A stretch of DNA of 64,000 nucleotides from Henricia sp. BOLD:AAB3569 (GCA_037783545.1 JBBELK010000399.1:248001-312000), one strand, 5' to 3'; shown: positions 1-12,971, counted from the first letter of the stretch. Numbers and translations are program-made. The notes: generated by a model not told the origin, from the sequence alone.

Positions 1-3000
1 CGACATCTTCACTTTATTAACTTCGAAGAGTAAGTACTGTATTAATCACTATTTTTAATGAGAAAAATTGAAGCATATAAGTGATGAAAATTTATCACCC
101 GTGCACAAATTTTCTTCAAGCAATTTTCCTTACATCTTAAAGGGCCCCTTATTTAGGATTTTTATCAATGAAATCTATGCTTTAAAACCACTTTACTCAG
201 TTAAAGTCATAAAAATCCTATTTGGAGCTTGCTTTGGGGGTTAAAACAAAGGTTTTTAGTTTTTGCAAATATGCATATTCATGACCAAGGTCACGACGTC
301 ACAAGAGGCAAACACAGGAAAATCACACTGAACTGTGCACAAAAGATTCCACTTTTTTTCTCAATTTTCCTGAAGCTTTTGTAATCCATGGCTGTTTGAG
401 TTTGTTTTACATGTTGCCTGCTGTAAGCCATGACAAAACTGGGGGTAGTAACTGCAGCAATTTGCCACAAGTCCAACTTGAAGTCTTATGTTTTTTCTTA
501 ACTTTTCCCTTCTGTCTTCCTTATGTGATGCACTCAAAACAGCGCCCTCTGTCTGTGATTTATTGCAATGAAATCTTCAAAGTTATAAAAAATGCCACCT
601 TTTATTGATTTTACATCCAAACAAATAATAGTATGTCTTGCTGAACAAGTAATCTGTCATTATGAAGCAAAGCTTAGGCACAAAGTTGTTTAGGATGTCA
701 CAGCCCTTTAAAGATGCAACATGAAGAACATTGGTTTGTTTTTTCCATCTTCTTGGCAAAATCTTAACTACATGTTTTCCTAAAAAACATTTTCATTACA
801 CAAAATGGACGGTAAAACATGTTTTGTTTTCTTTTTATTTACCATTTCATAACCAGCTTCAATTTAAGCCAGCCACTTTACATCAACATCATCAGAGATC
901 CCCTAAACCGCTTTGTATCGAATTATTATTTCAAGCGCTTCGGGGACGGGAAAAGTTCCCGCAACTTCCAGGGACCAGTTGAGGCTAAAAACAGGGTGAG
1001 AATTTTTTTTCTGCGTTGATCACTGGAGGCAGTCAAAATAGACCTTTATCAATGTACAGCCATCTTGGTTCCTCCCAGCCCTATTAATATCAATGTCACC
1101 AAATTGAGACGTGAAAATTGAGACGTGCAAATTGAGACGCGCAAATCGAGACATGAACACATCTGGTATGGTGCCTAAACGCCACTGAAATGAAATAACC
1201 AAACTTAGGATAAGGGTCTTTCTATAAATTAGGGGTCCAATATTGGTGTCCCCCGTTACATTTTACATCTTGTTTTTGTAAATTCAGGACACATTCTTTA
1301 AATACTTTCCATCTCAAAGTACATAAAGTACAATTCATACAAAATGGTTTAAAGGCCATTTTAATGATTTTTGTACGAAAAATAACACGTCAGGTGTAAC
1401 GGGGGACACTAAATGTCACACTTACGGACCCCTAATTTATAGAAAGACCCATATAAGAAAAAAAAATCACAAGCGTCTGCCCGTTGAGTCAGAGGTCTCC
1501 GGTCCTAATCCCGATAGGACCTTACGATTTTTCTGTCATACCAAGCTAAATTGAGACAGGCAAATTGAAACATGCAAATTGAATCACATTATTTAATCTA
1601 CTACACCGAGCGAAGCTGATGTGTCATTAATGCGTTTTACGCATTAAATCTCATTCCAGTCCGTCACAGATTGTATTCTACAAGGATATAAAGAATGCGT
1701 GATTGGTGGCGCGATGTACATCATTCCGTTCTTTTGCGGTCAACAGAAAGCTTGCAGGTACGATTTTGTGATTTTTAGATTTGTCCACACATCGATGCAA
1801 CTCATTTCAACCTATTAAATGCCCAAAACGTTTTCCGGGTCTTAATGTTATGAAAATAATTGGCAGGAATTACTCCGGCCTTGATTTTGTCCGAACTTCA
1901 AAGGACACTAAGGCCAACTGGAGGGGCATCATGGCCAACTTTGTTCCAAATGTGTACTGGTTTTTTTGTGTATTCATGAAATTTAAGAGGATAGAGCATG
2001 CTTGCCAGGTTGGCCTCAGAAAGTGTGTAAATGTATCTTGAAGGGCCAACTCGGCAGGACATGAGGCCATTGGCCTTAGTGGCCTCAAGTAATGTCAAGG
2101 CCTGGGATAGGGCATGCTGGCCAAGTTGGCCTCAGAAAGTGTATATCTTGAAGGGGCATCAGGGCATTGGCCTCGGTTAAATATCAAAGCTCGATAGTCT
2201 TTTGAAGTAACATTTTTCCAGGTTGAAAGTTCAAGTACAAGCAGCAGTCTAATTTAGTCGTTAATAACTCATATTTTTTAAAAACAATTCAGAAAATTTA
2301 ATCCAATTCTTACCCAACTTTAGAGCCTTTCAAACCCCAGCATTAAAGGTAAAAGATAACTAACCTCCCAAGTCTTATTATGGAATCCACCCTGGAAAAT
2401 TATTTATTGTTCGTCACCACGTTTTCGCAACCATTATAAACTAAAGATACGTTTTTGAGACAATTAATCACTGGTCAGATTTGAGCTTCATCAATGGTCA
2501 CATTACAGAAACTTAAGGAGGGGATGTCTGGTTTCGGTTGCAAAACCTCGGCCCAGCCTGTGCACTCATTCCTCCAGAATTCAGGGTTGTTGAGTTCGTC
2601 ACAAGTCCACCACAAGTCCCTGGGTCTTAATTCAAGTCACAAGCTATTCAAATGAACTCCAACAAAGGCATTATTTTGTGCGTGTTCATGCTTTGCTTCT
2701 TGTTACTGGACTTGTGATGGACTCGACTACAACCCTTCCAGAACCTGTCACACATGCATCCAATACTCCCATTTCAAACCCAGGAAACCCAGCCAATGGG
2801 CCTTAGATCAAGCTAAAAAGAACGCTGAGAAGTACTTCATAGTCGTAGGCATCCTGGAAGAGTTGGAGAACACGTTTCGACTCTTTGAGAAGCTTTTGCC
2901 AAGATACTTCAAGAAAGCCGTGGAAGTTTACAAGACAAATCGTGAGTTTCAGAAAGTTTGGCCTTTATAAAGAATTCAGTACACTAGACCACTAGGAATC

Positions 3001-3333
3001 AAGCCCACATTCCAGCTACTTGGCATAGGAACTTGAGTTCAGTGCACTAGCCACTAGACCATAACACCCCAGGAATCAAACCCACATTCCAGCTACTTGG
3101 CATAGGAACTTGAATTTGCTGCACTAGACTACTAGGCTATAATCCCCAGTTGATGAGAAAGAACCGTTATTATTTGTACAGAAAAAGACGAGAAAAGCAT
3201 CACGAAGAAGAAAGAAAAACCCTCAGTTAAAGCAACGGCCGTCATGAAACATTTGATGCGCTACGAATATGACTTCTACGACTGGGTGAAAGAGAGATTT
3301 ATACAGATGAAAAAGCAATATGGGATTGCTTAG
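1..3333 (+). CDS. UST: Uronyl 2-O-sulfotransferase-like, 3' exons (partial gene)
   Basis: Golgi enzymes of this family transfer sulfate from PAPS to the 2-O position of uronic acids in dermatan/chondroitin sulfate. Exons read: 1-29 (partial, starts RHLHFINFE), 857-995, 2784-2941 and 3182-3333 (TAG at 3331-3333). The second contains [20 protein letters not shown] followed by KRFGD, the PAPS-binding region; NRFxSNYxFxRFGD fits UST better than heparan 2-O-sulfotransferase. The third has [12 protein letters not shown], then [19 protein letters not shown] and [13 protein letters not shown]. The last has [15 protein letters not shown]. The first two and the last two exons join in phase. Between 995 (phase 0) and 2784 (one leading base) the phases disagree, and the segment that should carry DEC and FCG-type cysteines was not found, so at least one exon is missing from this model or lost. 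The 5' part lies left of the window. Family assignment is firm; intactness is not. Confidence 0.88.
1099..1165. repeat. Short tandem repeat, AAATTGAGACGTG-like
   Basis: Four imperfect 13-14 bp units of AAATTGAGACGTGC type. A diverged cluster of the same motif lies near 1549-1587. Both are within the UST intron. Confidence 0.7.
1214..1450. mobile_element. MITE with ~25-bp terminal inverted repeats
   Basis: The ends are inverted copies starting GGGTCTTTCTATAAATTAGG. An inner inverted pair (GTGTCCCCCGTTAC) extends the stem to about 55 bp. There is no ORF. It sits in the UST intron. Confidence 0.75.
1989..2190. repeat. Tandem duplication of about 120 bp
   Basis: The block AGAGCATGCTTGCCAGGTTG, followed by CCTCAGAAAGTGT and ATCTTGAAGGG, occurs twice (near 1993 and 2110) with small differences. 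It is intronic. Confidence 0.65.
2983..3150. repeat. Tandem duplication in last UST intron
   Basis: Two ~85-bp units share AATCAAGCCCACATTCCAGC and CTTGGCATAGGAACTTGA. The intron 2942-3181 consists mostly of these units. Confidence 0.7.
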
Positions 3334-4160
3334 GGAAAGTACCAAAATATAGACTATCGAATTCGGAGTGTGACGTCAATTTCCGCGTGGACGCGCTCAC
3401 TTCTTTGACAACGGTTCATGCTACTTGCATGGCAATGCGCTTCTCCATGCATTTTGCACAGGAGCCACAAAGGGAACATTTTCTGTTGAGTTTTTCTGTT
3501 AGAAACATCACAAAATAAGGCGGTATCGTAGCGTATCGCTATGAGAGTTGGTATAAGCAAACCAAGTCATTGTGGTCCTTGTTTTTTAATATTTTCTTCT
3601 TAAAGAATAATGTAAAACGTGAGCGTGAACCAGTAACCGTAGTTACGGTCCAGCGCCCGCAATGTGATGTCACGACTCTGCTAACGAATAATAATTATTA
3701 TGCTGCATAATTATTTGCAACCATCATGCAATTTGGCGTGATGTCACATGTTTTATGCTTGCCTGTAGACATTTGTACTTAATGTTATAGCTTAAAAATG
3801 CATTATTTTTTTATACAAAATTTTAACCGTTTTCTTTGCAATTTTTCGGAACTTTTGCCAATTGTTTCAGAAAATTGTGATTTGGTCAGTACATTTTGAG
3901 CACTTTGAGATTTTAATATTCGACACCGTGTAAAATACATTTTGTGGTGCTAAATCCAGCAGGCATAACACCACTTTATGGTGTGTGAAAGTTTCTTGCC
4001 AAACTCAGTGCATGGTTCTTGCCAAACTCCGTACATTGATCAATCAGGCAATGTTTTGCGTGTGAAATGTACAGGTGCTCCCTAATATCCTTGAGAAATA
4101 AAATGTTGATGACAAATGTCATCTGTTGCATGTCAAAATGCACAAATACTGTTTCTAAAG
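3334..4160. other. UST downstream region, no gene recognised
   Basis: Presumed 3' UTR and intergenic DNA, AT-rich. I see no conserved ORF or RNA gene. Confidence 0.5.
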
Positions 4161-4437
4161 TGCCCATTGAACTGTCACTCGCAAGCGTGAGGAAACCCAT
4201 GAAGAATTCATCCCCCCTGCTCTTCACGAAAGAATGATCTGGGATCTTTAAAGTGCGTTACCGTTACCTAACACACTGGACCAACGGCTTTACATCCCTT
4301 CCGAAGGATGGAGCAAGTGTGGTTGAGTGCCTTGCCCAAGGGCACAGGTACCGCAGCCAGGGGGAGGTTTGAACCCGCAACCCCAGGTTTTCACCTATGA
4401 TTGCGAGTCAATGACCCAAACATCTCGGCCACAGTAC
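4161..4437 (-). mobile_element. tRNA-derived SINE, family 1
   Basis: Read on the minus strand it has a tRNA-like head followed by a body containing the complement of CCAACGGCTTTACATCCCTT and GTGCCTTGCCCAAGGGCAC. Other copies are at 5381-5687, 47486-47757 and 53128-53470, with a partial copy at 22976-23155. Confidence 0.75.
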
Positions 4438-5272
4438 CCCACGATGAAGAGTCCACAATAAGATACTGTGTTTAGACATCTTTGAATTAAATGCTGAATT
4501 TCCTAAATGTGCCAGGTCTGCCAGAATTCTGCTGGGGTTAGTCACACTTCTGGTCATACGAACTTTTGTTCCTCCTCAGCCTTGCCTTCTTCACTTTCTA
4601 AAAAAATTACTTTTGCATGTATTTTTTTCTTTATCCCATATATTTTTTAAATATATTTTTATGAATTTATATTTTTAAGTGGAGTGAAAGAAAATAATAT
4701 TTCAAGGCTGAAAACTTAAATAAAGAGGTCAAATTATAGACCGAGCCAGAGGCATTTATGCCCCGCCCCCTTAAATTCAATTGACCAATCATTTTGATGG
4801 ACAATGGTGATTGGATTAGCCTATTCACCATCGTATGCGCATTACCCTTATTTCAGTTAACAATTTTATTCTTCATTTTTTTCATGAAACACATTTATCC
4901 TCATTCATTCTATCCGTAAACATGTCTGCGTTCCGAAAACAGTCGTCGGGCGCTTATCATGTATCAAACCAATAAAGAACAAAGGTCATGAACCTAAACT
5001 TGTCATAAGCAGAACTTAATGTCTAGGTTCAACTTTGTATCTATTAATCTACTTTTTTAACGGCTTATGCAAAGTGAAACCATGCTTAAGGATTTTCCCG
5101 TTGCCGAAGCAAAACTAGTATTTAGGAAATGGCCAGTTAATGGCAGAATATTGCAGATAAAGGTGCTAATGGAGAAGTTTACCAGGTCAGCAAAAATTGA
5201 GGAAGCGCCTCGTAAAACTCGTCTTTCGCAGGTAAACCGGAGACTGCCGCCAGGTGGTGCAATATGACCACC
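4438..5272. other. Intergenic, no gene recognised
   Basis: AT-rich sequence with a short CCGCCCCC/CCAAT-like patch near 4765-4790. No ORF here resembles a known family. Confidence 0.4.
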
Positions 5273-5977
5273 TTAAAGGAGCGTGTCCAGATCACATTTT
5301 TTAGCCCCCTTTTTTCCCACGGGTGTTATTATTATTATTATTATTTCTTTCTGGTATTCATACCAAGGATTCCTCAATAGTGCTCATTGCACTGTCACTC
5401 GTAAGCGTGAGGAAACCCATGAAGAATTAGAATTAGAAATGGCCAGAGACACCAGGGAATCCCCTTGCTCTTTACGAAAGAATGCTCTGCGGTCTTTAGA
5501 GTGCGTTACCAATTACCTAACACACTGGACCAACGGCTTTACATCCCTTCCGAAGGATGGAGCAAGTGTGGTTGAGTGCCTTGCCCAAGGGCACAGGTAC
5601 CGCAGCCGGATTCGAACCCGCAACCCCAAGTTTTCACCCATGATTGCTAGTTGATGGCTCTAACCACTCGGCCACGGTTGAGAGTTTAATACCATATCAT
5701 TTGCCAATTTTCTCATTACCATTCTGAAATTTCGCGTTCTCAATCCGTATATTTTCAAGGATATCGTCAAAAAAATTCCGATGTTTTATAGACCAATTTA
5801 TTCGTTCCAAAAAGCAGTGCAGTGATCGCACCAACCTTTTTGCTTCCACATCCAAATTGGAGATTGCAAATTTCCTGTTTTCTTCCCATGGATAGTATTT
5901 TGGGGAGGTATTTTATATGATTGTTAGGTTAGAAAGAAATCCATTTTCTGGAAAATAAATCTTAATAGCTCCTTTAA
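5273..5977. mobile_element. ~370-bp MITE family B, split by a SINE
   Basis: The ends are TTAAAGGAGCGTGTCCAGAT on the left and GCTCCTTTA on the right, matching copies at 20358-20727, 22314-22669, 56365-57146 and 58408-58741. The copy is interrupted near 5330-5690 by an (ATT)n tract and SINE family 1. The MITE resumes with ATACCATATCATTTGCC. Confidence 0.8.
5381..5687 (-). mobile_element. tRNA-derived SINE, family 1 (nested)
   Basis: Its minus strand reads GGCCGAGTGGTTAGAGCCAT and GGGTTCGAATCC, which are box A and box B of a tRNA head of Leu/Ser type. The body matches the copy at 4161-4437. It sits inside MITE family B and is therefore the younger insertion. Confidence 0.8.
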
Positions 5978-6124
5978 TAAAAACATAATCTTAAGCCTTC
6001 TGCGAATGGATATAAGTGGCTTGGCCCTCGGCCAGTATTTGTGAGGAGACCGATAAGCACGCACGGCCATTTTAACAACCCTAATATATTCACTGAAGGA
6101 ACTTTGACATTTTAGCACCTGTGT

Positions 6125-6250
6125 TATAGACAGCCGAAGTGTGAAGTTGTTGCCATGGCAATTGGCTCTAAGCTATCATGGCCGTCGAAAAAAGTACCAT
6201 TGCAAAGCGTAGGGACATGGTTGAGTGGATTTTAGTTTAGAGCCAGTCTA
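6125..6250. mobile_element. Short MITE family I copy (diverged)
   Basis: Shares GTTGCCATGGCAATTGG and the outer TAGAC/GTCTA ends with copies at 9098-9259 and 49685-49853. Confidence 0.55.
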
Positions 6251-7009
6251 TGCCAGTGAAGTTAGGCCAACGTTTCTAATGGCTGCGTTCGCGCGGTGTA
6301 CTCGTGTTAACACAAACCAGGGTTGTTCTCGAGTCCACAAGTCCAGAGCCGGTAAAATCACAAAATTTAGGAATGGAATAAGTGTACTGTTTGCAAAACC
6401 TGTCTTGCCTGCTGGCAAAAAATCGGGTATTCGTTTACAAAAAAGAAGTGACCGTCACGTGTCGTATAAATTTGGCCAATGAGGGCACAAATAGATCAGC
6501 CCGTACCAGGCAGTGGGTACGAGCCAAGCCCCCTGTGGTAGTTCTACGCATGCGTGCACTCGCAGCCCCAAAGGTGTGAACCTGTGCAACAAGTGTTCTA
6601 TTTATATCTCGGGCTTTGATCACGTGGCTTCCTCGTTTAGTGCCTAACCCTTAATTGCTTTTGACTGCTGGTTCCGATTTGTCAAATCCCAAATCAGTAC
6701 TGGTTATACACAAAATGACTTAGGTGGGCATTGGACTGTTCGTTTTGAAAGCCTCGCAATAACAGGACGTGCATGATGCACCAGATTCAAACGGAGGTCA
6801 TGAAAAACAGCAGTAGACAAGACAATAACTTGTATATGGTGGCCGATGGCTGTTCTGTGCACAAATAATGAGCGATTTTTGTTTTCTTCAATTTCATTTT
6901 TTTTTTTAACGAGAATCGTTTGAAATCAAAGTCCCCAATTATATAGTTTTCAATAATGAACCCAATTATTCCCGATTTGGCACTGAACAATTTACCAACT
7001 ACCAACTAC

Positions 7010-7161
7010 TATAGACCGTATCGAATAGCCGCCATTTTGTAGGGCAGTTTTTTGTTGTTCTTGAAGACATGCATGGTTGCACATATTGTGCTTGCATTGT
7101 TGAACGGTTTAAGTAACAAAAGTTGCCCCACGAAACGGCGGATGTTCGATACGGTCTCTAT
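7010..7161. mobile_element. 150-bp MITE family A
   Basis: The terminal inverted repeat begins TATAGACCGTATCGAATAGC, with GATACGGTCTCTA at the far end and TA at both edges, as in Tc1/mariner-type MITEs. Copies: 29773-29909 (truncated), 29999-30148 and 62225-62376. Confidence 0.85.
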
Positions 7162-9097
7162 ACTCGGTGTCAAGAACCATCACACCGTTCACAAGCTAGA
7201 CGTTGCACTTTGGATTTCTATTGCCCGACCGTATAGTTCGGCGAACGCAATATTTTGTGCCTCATCACAATTGACTAACCACAACAAATGTATTTTAGCA
7301 AAAGAACTGTCGGTTTTGCATAATCTTAACGACCTGCATTTGGAAATTGGTCCACGTCTTTCACCGCGCCTCTCTGCAGCGTCCCTGCCGATTGACCCGT
7401 GCTTATCTCCCGACGGTTTCACGCACACTGGGCGTGATCCTGGCGAAACAGGAAGTCACCATTTACACAATTTACAAAGACACTTTCTCTTTTCAATTCC
7501 CTTTGCGTCTTCAAGATTGCAGAGAGGCACATTTTGATTTCCTCAAGATGGCTGAAATATACAATGCTTCCTGTCTTTCATGAGTTTTAAGACACGCCCG
7601 TGTATTGGCTCTGGTGTTGATTAATGTAGAACAGATGGAACAGCAGTAGGGAGGGCCCCCTACTCGTCCCTCTGAGAGTCGAGTAGGTTTGGTCCCTTGA
7701 TCTTTGATTGGAGTTTAATTCAATGCCGAAGGGTTGCGGATGACTCAAATTGCCCGAAGTTTCCGGCAAGCATGTGGTGTTCTCACGGATATCGCCAAAA
7801 TCTTACTCAAGGCGAGTTGTATCCAGTTTGACAGATTGAACGGGGATATCTCGCATAGGCATGAAATAAGGGAATCTTCGGAAACGTCGAAAGGGGGCAG
7901 GAAAAACAGAATTTCCTATTTACCTCAAGGATGTATCATCATTTCACATCTTAAGTCCGTGTATCTTCTGGTGAAATCTTAAGACATTAAAGGCTAGTGC
8001 TGACTATAGTATAATTCGCAGTGACTCGCAATTTTGGTTAACGATGTCCGGAAAACCGCAAAGCGATAAGAAAATGGTACCAAATACAATACATTGTGTG
8101 AATTGTTCAGCCTGAGATGTATCGCAGATAATGAATTGGGAAGGCCAATGTTGGTTCTTACTTGGGCAATCCGTAATTGGTCCGAATGTGTCACAAAATG
8201 ACCAACCAAAATGTCTCATACAAAAACATACATGGATTTTTGATCGATAGAGGTTAATTTCTGCAAGTTAGTGTGTACTGAAATCCGTCTATAGATATCT
8301 GTATAATAGTGGTGGTGTTCCGCGGAAATTGGTCAAATCATTTGGAAAATGGTTGAATTTTAAGTACATGTATTACGCCGTTCGTTTGTTTTGGTGTAGG
8401 CCTACATAAATGATGTATGCTCATTCATTGTGTCATTTATAATTAAGATTGCAATGCACGACGTGTATAGAATTGCCTGGAGCCCCCTGTACGTACTTCC
8501 AGTTTCTTTAAATCCAGTGACAGTTTCAAGCATGGCCCAGGGGAAAGGAAATTAGCCCCGTGTAGTCTTCAAAACGTACATTTTGAAACATCTGTCGCGC
8601 CAAATCGGAAACGGACTCGAGAACCAATTTGTGCGCGCACGTGACCTGTCAACACTATTTGCGTCAGAAGTCGCTAGGACTGTTGCCTAATCTTCGTCAA
8701 TTGAATAATACGCCGATGTAGACGTTGAAATAACGGTCAGAAATAACTTTCCTGCAATTTAGAAAGAAAAGAAATGCATATATTTTCTGAAAGTGACTCA
8801 CATTTCACTGCACGAATAATATGGGGCGGGCTTCATAGTTTGCCGTCCAGTACCGTCCATACTATATATAATAAGCTACATGATCCTTAGGGGCCCCTAC
8901 GACCTTGCACTTAATTATTGTACATGCATTAATATACACTTTGCAACAGCAACCATGTTTATAAACACGTTTTCGTATTTAAATGATGTGACAATGGACA
9001 CAGTGAGTTCCCATGTAAAACATTAAAAAATTAAAAAATAAATTATGTTTTCGTAAGATGGCTGCTATTTGCAATCAATCTATATATCATAAATAAT
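7162..9097. other. Intergenic, no gene recognised
   Basis: Contains several ORFs of 60-160 codons on both strands, none with recognisable domains or splice-flanked structure. I see no repeat that I can delimit. Confidence 0.4.
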
Positions 9098-9259
9098 AGA
9101 CTACTAAAGTGTGACGTCAGTTGCCATGGTAATTGGGTCTAAACATTCGCTGGTAATCTGAAACGTCCAATGCTAAAGCGCAGGGAAACTGGCGCACGGG
9201 TTTTAGTGTAGACCCAGAAACCTTGGCAACATACAATGGGTGACGTTTTCACTGTCTAT
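9098..9259. mobile_element. MITE family I
   Basis: The left end TAGACTACTAAAGTGTGACG and the right end TGACGTTTTCACTGTCTA are inverted. GTTGCCATGGTAATTGGGTC is shared with 49685-49853 (opposite orientation). Confidence 0.7.
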
Positions 9260-9265
9260 TGGGAT

Positions 9266-9520
9266 ATTCGAAATCGACTTGGTGAGATTTTTTTTTTTTC
9301 CAAGTCGCCTTCTAAATCTACTATTAAAAGTCGAAGTAGCAACAAATTATCTCACCAAGTCGACATAGTAGATCGTTAAATCGACTTGGCAACATGAAGT
9401 ACCTCGTCAAGTCGACGTACTGATTTCAGGAAGGCGACTTGGCGACATAAAAATGTCGCCAAGTTGACTTTTTAAATCTAGGACGTCGACTTCGCGTCTC
9501 GCAAAGTCGACATAATCCAC
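9266..9520. repeat. GTCGAC-rich cluster
   Basis: About ten occurrences of AAGTCGAC/GTCGACTT-like words in both orientations within 250 bp, with irregular spacing and CTCACCAAGTCGACAT-type extensions. It is not a simple tandem array. Confidence 0.7.
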
Positions 9521-11509
9521 GTTATAAGTAAACTTTGCTTGGTAAATTATCTCAGCATCTAAACAAGTATAGGATGGCACCCACAGGCGCTGTAGTACGA
9601 ATTTGGGTGCGTGTGTTTTGTTGGTTACGCAGTTTTGTATCCATGCCTTTGCTACGGAGCTGCGTATTTCGTGGCACGAATTTGGCGCGCGAGCATTGCT
9701 GACGAGCCTGTGCCTTTAACGGTAAGCCAAACAAAAACACACACCACGAACTATATATCGTTATGTAAGTAACCATTTGCAGACTTGAATGACTCTTGAA
9801 TTGGTTAGATTATTTCCGTCTGGGTTTCCTCCAAATTCCCACCAGAAATCCTCGGACGGTGTTTTGTCTCATCGGAAAAATTCCCCAGTGAAAACAGCTG
9901 CCAATCACCCTATTGTACGCCACATGGGATACGTTTTTTGTGACCGAAAAAAGAAGAAACGTCGATAAAAGAAAACTAGAAGACACCTGTGTTGAATGAT
10001 GCCATGCCACCTGTCAGGCATTCAGGAAACTTCCGAAATTTCTCGTCATTGACGTGGGGGAACCGTGAATTACGATTGATTCGTGCCCAATCTCCAGCTA
10101 AGGCTCTAGAGACTGCACCAGTCGGTTGCTCAAAATTAAAGGTGCACTCCCTTGATTCAAAACATCAAAGATCGCAACCTGATACCTGGCCAGGGTAACC
10201 AATTGAACACAACCAGTTCAATGTGTGTCATAACCGCGCCTTTGTAAACCACGCGCAATCCATTTACACAGGAACGTTCCCCACCCAAAATCCTATGCAA
10301 CATGAATGTTCCCAAGAGTACACCACCTGACTGTCACGTGACGTCTCCTGAGTGCCAGACCTTCCTGAAATCGAGCCCCAGTTGTAGACTCTCGTCATAT
10401 TAAATTTCCTGAGCAGGGATGTGGTCGGTTTCGTGAGGGGAGAAGATACAAGTTTTGGTGGAAGTTGGGTGGATTGGGTACGCCATACGGTCTGCCTCTT
10501 GGGAGAAATCGAGTGCCCGTTCGGCTCGTGTGATATGCCACCTTCGGTTTTGTAACCTTTGCAGAATCGGGTCATTAAGCAAACCCACAAAAGTACACGT
10601 TAATTGTTTTGTCCTCTTTATTTTCCAAGTTCAAATTAGCTACGAACACACAGAAAAAAATATATATAACAGAATTGTACCTTTAAAGAAAGACTTTTTT
10701 TGTGAATTATGCTTTGTTTTGTGAATTATGTACCAGCCATCTTTTCAGATTGTGGGTACTCATGAAGAGCACCACTCGCTCTATTTTTCTCTAAAACTCC
10801 CCTAGGTCATGTTTAGTCTATTGGCACCCTGCCAAATCGTACCCCTATACCGCGATAATTCCCGATGATCCCCAACCACATTGGCAAGGAAACTACATTC
10901 AAACTCCATGGGAGTATGATATAAAGATAGCGCTGTGCTACCTGAGCAAAAATTAAATTTCCTATTGCAAGAACCGCTAACAGCTGAAATGCTGCCATGG
11001 CGGTCCAATCTGCCAATAAAGCGATATTTAGGTGCAGGAAATGTGCTATGAATGCATGAGGAGGGGTGGCTTTGGTTAGTGTATAGATCTCGTTTTCCAC
11101 GCGGAAGCCATTTTTAACCCCAAAATCGGTTCTGTGAAATGTAACTTGGTGATTGGAAAAGTGCCAGAGTATTCATGCGCGTACGTATAGTCTGGCACCT
11201 TTACAATCGGCCGTATACATTTTATACAACTGAGTCAGGAGACACGGTTAAGAATTTACGTGTATTACACCGACCTGTATAGACGATGTGCCCTCTGACG
11301 TCACAACAAAACAAAACATACCCGACGTTAGGTGCATGCATCATGTTTTCTGTATTGGTTTCGGAATGAGGTTTGCATGCCAAGTGGTCTTTGAATTATG
11401 TTACCTGGCACCAAACAAAATTTATGCAAAACGGGATGTGCGCGCATAACGACAACCAATTTTTAACAGAGGGCGTTAAAATTAGGGTTTGTTTTGGATA
11501 TAATTACAA
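9521..11509. other. Intergenic, no gene recognised
   Basis: Only short ORFs without domains. No delimited repeat or RNA gene seen. Confidence 0.4.
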
Positions 11510-11552
11510 CATAGAGTTGTATAAGCCGCCTTACGGCTTATACAACTCTATG
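11510..11552. other. Perfect 19-bp stem, 5-nt loop hairpin
   Basis: Arms CATAGAGTTGTATAAGCCG and its exact complement surround the loop CCTTA. No larger element was delimited around it. Confidence 0.85.
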
Positions 11553-12966
11553 AATTACAACAACCTCGTATAACCTCGCATTTCAAACACTGCATTAACC
11601 TCGTACACCATAGCTAACTAGGGGGCAGCCCCCTTCGTGATCTCTAGATTTAGAAACGGAAACTGCACAAAGCAAGCCCCGAATTCGAGTACCGTTCTGG
11701 ATGATGAGTAACTGTCACGGGTTGACACTGTGCTCGCAACACGTTCACGAGAAACAAGTCACCCTAATGCGTAACCCGAGGCGCCGGCAACTTCCATCCA
11801 AAAGGAAAACACATTATTGGTTCGTTTCTTTTGTTCCTTCCTATACCACGTGACCATTACTCAGCGGTTCCGGGCGAATTAAACGCTTGACCTAGAATTT
11901 GCTGCGATTTTAAGTTTCTAACATGACTCGAGCTGTTCATTTTAAAGATCATAGGAGTTCGGAAAACGGCTGAAGTTACGGCTTGAAAATACGTACAAGT
12001 CAATGTTAGCCGGAGCACTCACTTCCCATATAGAGTCGTGCAGTTCTATAACCGTAGCCATTAAATCGGCTGCCGATAACGTTTGCAAAGAATGAAAATT
12101 GGTTTCCGGATATTCCGCATATTCGTGTTCATATGTAAAACATGTGGACTGGAAACCAGTCTAGGGAAAATGGTGTCTGCTGCCACCAAGCGTTCACTAG
12201 GTTACATAACACCGTTTGTACGGTTAGCTGCCATGTTTGTGAGCACATTTTTGTTTTCTTATTCAAAATGACGTGAAGATGGAACCAATGTGCCTACTAA
12301 TGCCTAATGTATGTGGATAAAGTAATCGCCCCTCAAGATGGCCGCCGTGAAAAGCTTCTATACAAAGGCAAGTGCCAAATTTTGAACTTACCAACAATGG
12401 CATGCATGTTTGTGTTGGGTTGATTATAGAGCTTGCCCATAACCCATGACCGTCTCTTTCACACTTCGTTCTTGATAACCTGTTTATTTTCAGATGTCCA
12501 ATTCATCTAGCACAATTTCCCATTTTTATGGAGACACGACACAGTGCCTCAGTACTGTCTGATTAAATAATTTAAACAAAATATGGATCCAATATTTATT
12601 TCAAAAATCGCCAGAAAGCACACGTGTTTTACATTCTCTCCTCTTCAGAAAAGTGTCATATTGCATCAAGTTTGTAATTGCGCCAGTTTAGCACGAAATA
12701 TCAGGTCATATAAAGGAAATTGGCTCTGTCAGTCGAGTACCAAAGGTTCTCTTTAATCAATTACTATATTACCTCGTTTTGAGCAGGAAACTGCACGTCA
12801 TGTGGGTGATGGGTACCAGACTAAGGTTTGTTCCTGGTCATGGCTGAAATATGTCAAGAGTTGGCGCATTTTGGCAAATAAATCGATGTGTGAGACCTTC
12901 CTTCCTTTTATTAGCGTTGATGTTATGTGTATAATTATTGAAAGATGAATTTAGAAACACGAGAAA
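11553..12966. other. Intergenic, no gene recognised
   Basis: No recognisable coding or RNA feature on either strand. Confidence 0.4.
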
Positions 12967-12971
12967 ATTGC

